Source: Deinococcus sp. Leaf326
Lineage (GTDB): Bacteria; Deinococcota; Deinococci; Deinococcales; Deinococcaceae
Direction of reading: 5' to 3'
DNA length: 64,000 nt
Assembly (NCBI RefSeq): GCF_001424185.1
Contig: NZ_LMOM01000043.1
Span: 8,001 to 72,000, forward strand
Shown: positions 63,597 to 64,000 of the stretch, one piece after another
Numbering within the stretch: the first letter of the stretch is position 1
Layout: each line of letters begins with the position of its first letter
Notes under the pieces: generated by a model
Told to the model about the DNA's origin: nothing
What the model saw: only the letters and a program-made list of their open reading frames with translations
The model's database searches: none
Made by a program: the position numbers and the translations under genes

Positions 63597-64000
63597 ATGA
63601 CTCCGCGTTCCCTCTCGCGCTCAGCCGAGGACTACCTCAAGCACCTGCTGCGGCTGGGCCAGAGCGGCAAGGTGAGTACCCAGGCCCTGGCCGACGCCCT
63701 GGAAGTGGCGCCGGCCAGCGTCACCGGAATGCTCAAGAAGCTGGGCGAGCAGGGCCTGGTGTCGCACGCGCCGTACCAGGGCGCGCGCCTGACCGCCGAG
63801 GGCGAGCGCGTCGCGCTGGAGGTCCTGCGGCACCACCGCCTCCTCGAACTGTTTCTGCACCGGGCGCTGGGCGTGCCGCTCGACGAGGTCCACGAGGAAG
63901 CCGAGCGGCTGGAACACGCGCTGTCCGAGCGCCTCGAGGCCCGTATCGCCGCGTGGCTGGGCGACCCCACCCACGACCCGCACGGCGACCCGATTCCCAC
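63597..64000 (+). CDS. DtxR/MntR-family metal-dependent transcriptional regulator, 3' end missing
   Basis: 134 residues to the window end. Winged helix ([85 protein letters not shown]) followed by the metal/dimer domain ([39 protein letters not shown]). Manganese or iron control is expected; in Deinococcus Mn homeostasis is tied to radiation resistance. Confidence 0.9.
   Translation, partial: MTPRSLSRSAEDYLKHLLRLGQSGKVSTQALADALEVAPASVTGMLKKLGEQGLVSHAPYQGARLTAEGERVALEVLRHHRLLELFLHRALGVPLDEVHEEAERLEHALSERLEARIAAWLGDPTHDPHGDPIP

Overview
This window is chromosomal DNA of a Deinococcus species. The GC content is high and the genes are tightly packed. The clearest lineage markers are ddrC preceded by a perfect 17-bp radiation/desiccation response motif (RDRM), a DrRRA-type response regulator divergent from RNase J, and a YpdA-type bacillithiol reductase. 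Further support comes from Lpt-like envelope genes, menaquinone methylation, and many genes with a TANNNT box 5-10 nt before the start codon, as expected for leaderless transcripts. I saw no insertion sequence, prophage, CRISPR array, tRNA or rRNA. No gene-free stretch exceeds 300 bases.

Layout. 1-8.4 kb: aldo/keto reductase end, a single-chain MntA-HepT fusion, acpS, two response regulators, RNase J, XdhC, and a secreted glycosidase-like lipoprotein. 8.4-16.5 kb: a DUF937/Ig-like membrane protein, a sulfurtransferase, xseA-crcB, CorA and an AEC transporter. 16.5-20.7 kb: a branched-chain 2-oxoacid dehydrogenase operon behind a TetR-type operator. 20.9-25.5 kb: mnmG, a LAGLIDADG-like gene, rsmG and parA-parB, with a duplicated parS-like module. 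25.5-34.9 kb: VanW, ypdA, a flavin oxidoreductase, fumC, ddrC and an LptF/G pair. 34.9-41.8 kb: holB, a phosphoesterase, a frameshifted S66 peptidase, pta, ackA and tsaE. 41.8-46.3 kb: an unrecognised operon of a Roadblock protein, a membrane protein and a coiled-coil protein. 46.4-57.8 kb: kbl, a GNAT, menG, LptA/LptC-like genes, tatD, gcdH, a nitrilase-like gene, def-fmt and a LURP-one-like gene. 57.7-64 kb: nth with a small partner gene, then a six-gene run (ECF sigma, putative anti-sigma, RseB-like, DUF1800, DUF1501, cytochrome c) behind a sigma-E-like promoter, and the start of a DtxR-family gene.

How the genes work together. Chromosome partition (ParA, ParB, parS) sits with tRNA and rRNA modification genes. 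Pta and AckA form the acetate node, and the Bkd complex and gcdH feed acyl-CoA metabolism. Lpt-like parts at two places imply a trans-envelope bridge. The stress response is represented by ddrC, DrRRA and the ECF module.

The least understood and most interesting parts are the MntA-HepT fusion, the duplicated parS module, the Roadblock/membrane/coiled-coil operon and the ECF-DUF1800-DUF1501 operon. Four-base stop/start overlaps occur here with all four first bases (ATGA, GTGA, TTGA, CTGA), which implies two CTG start codons.
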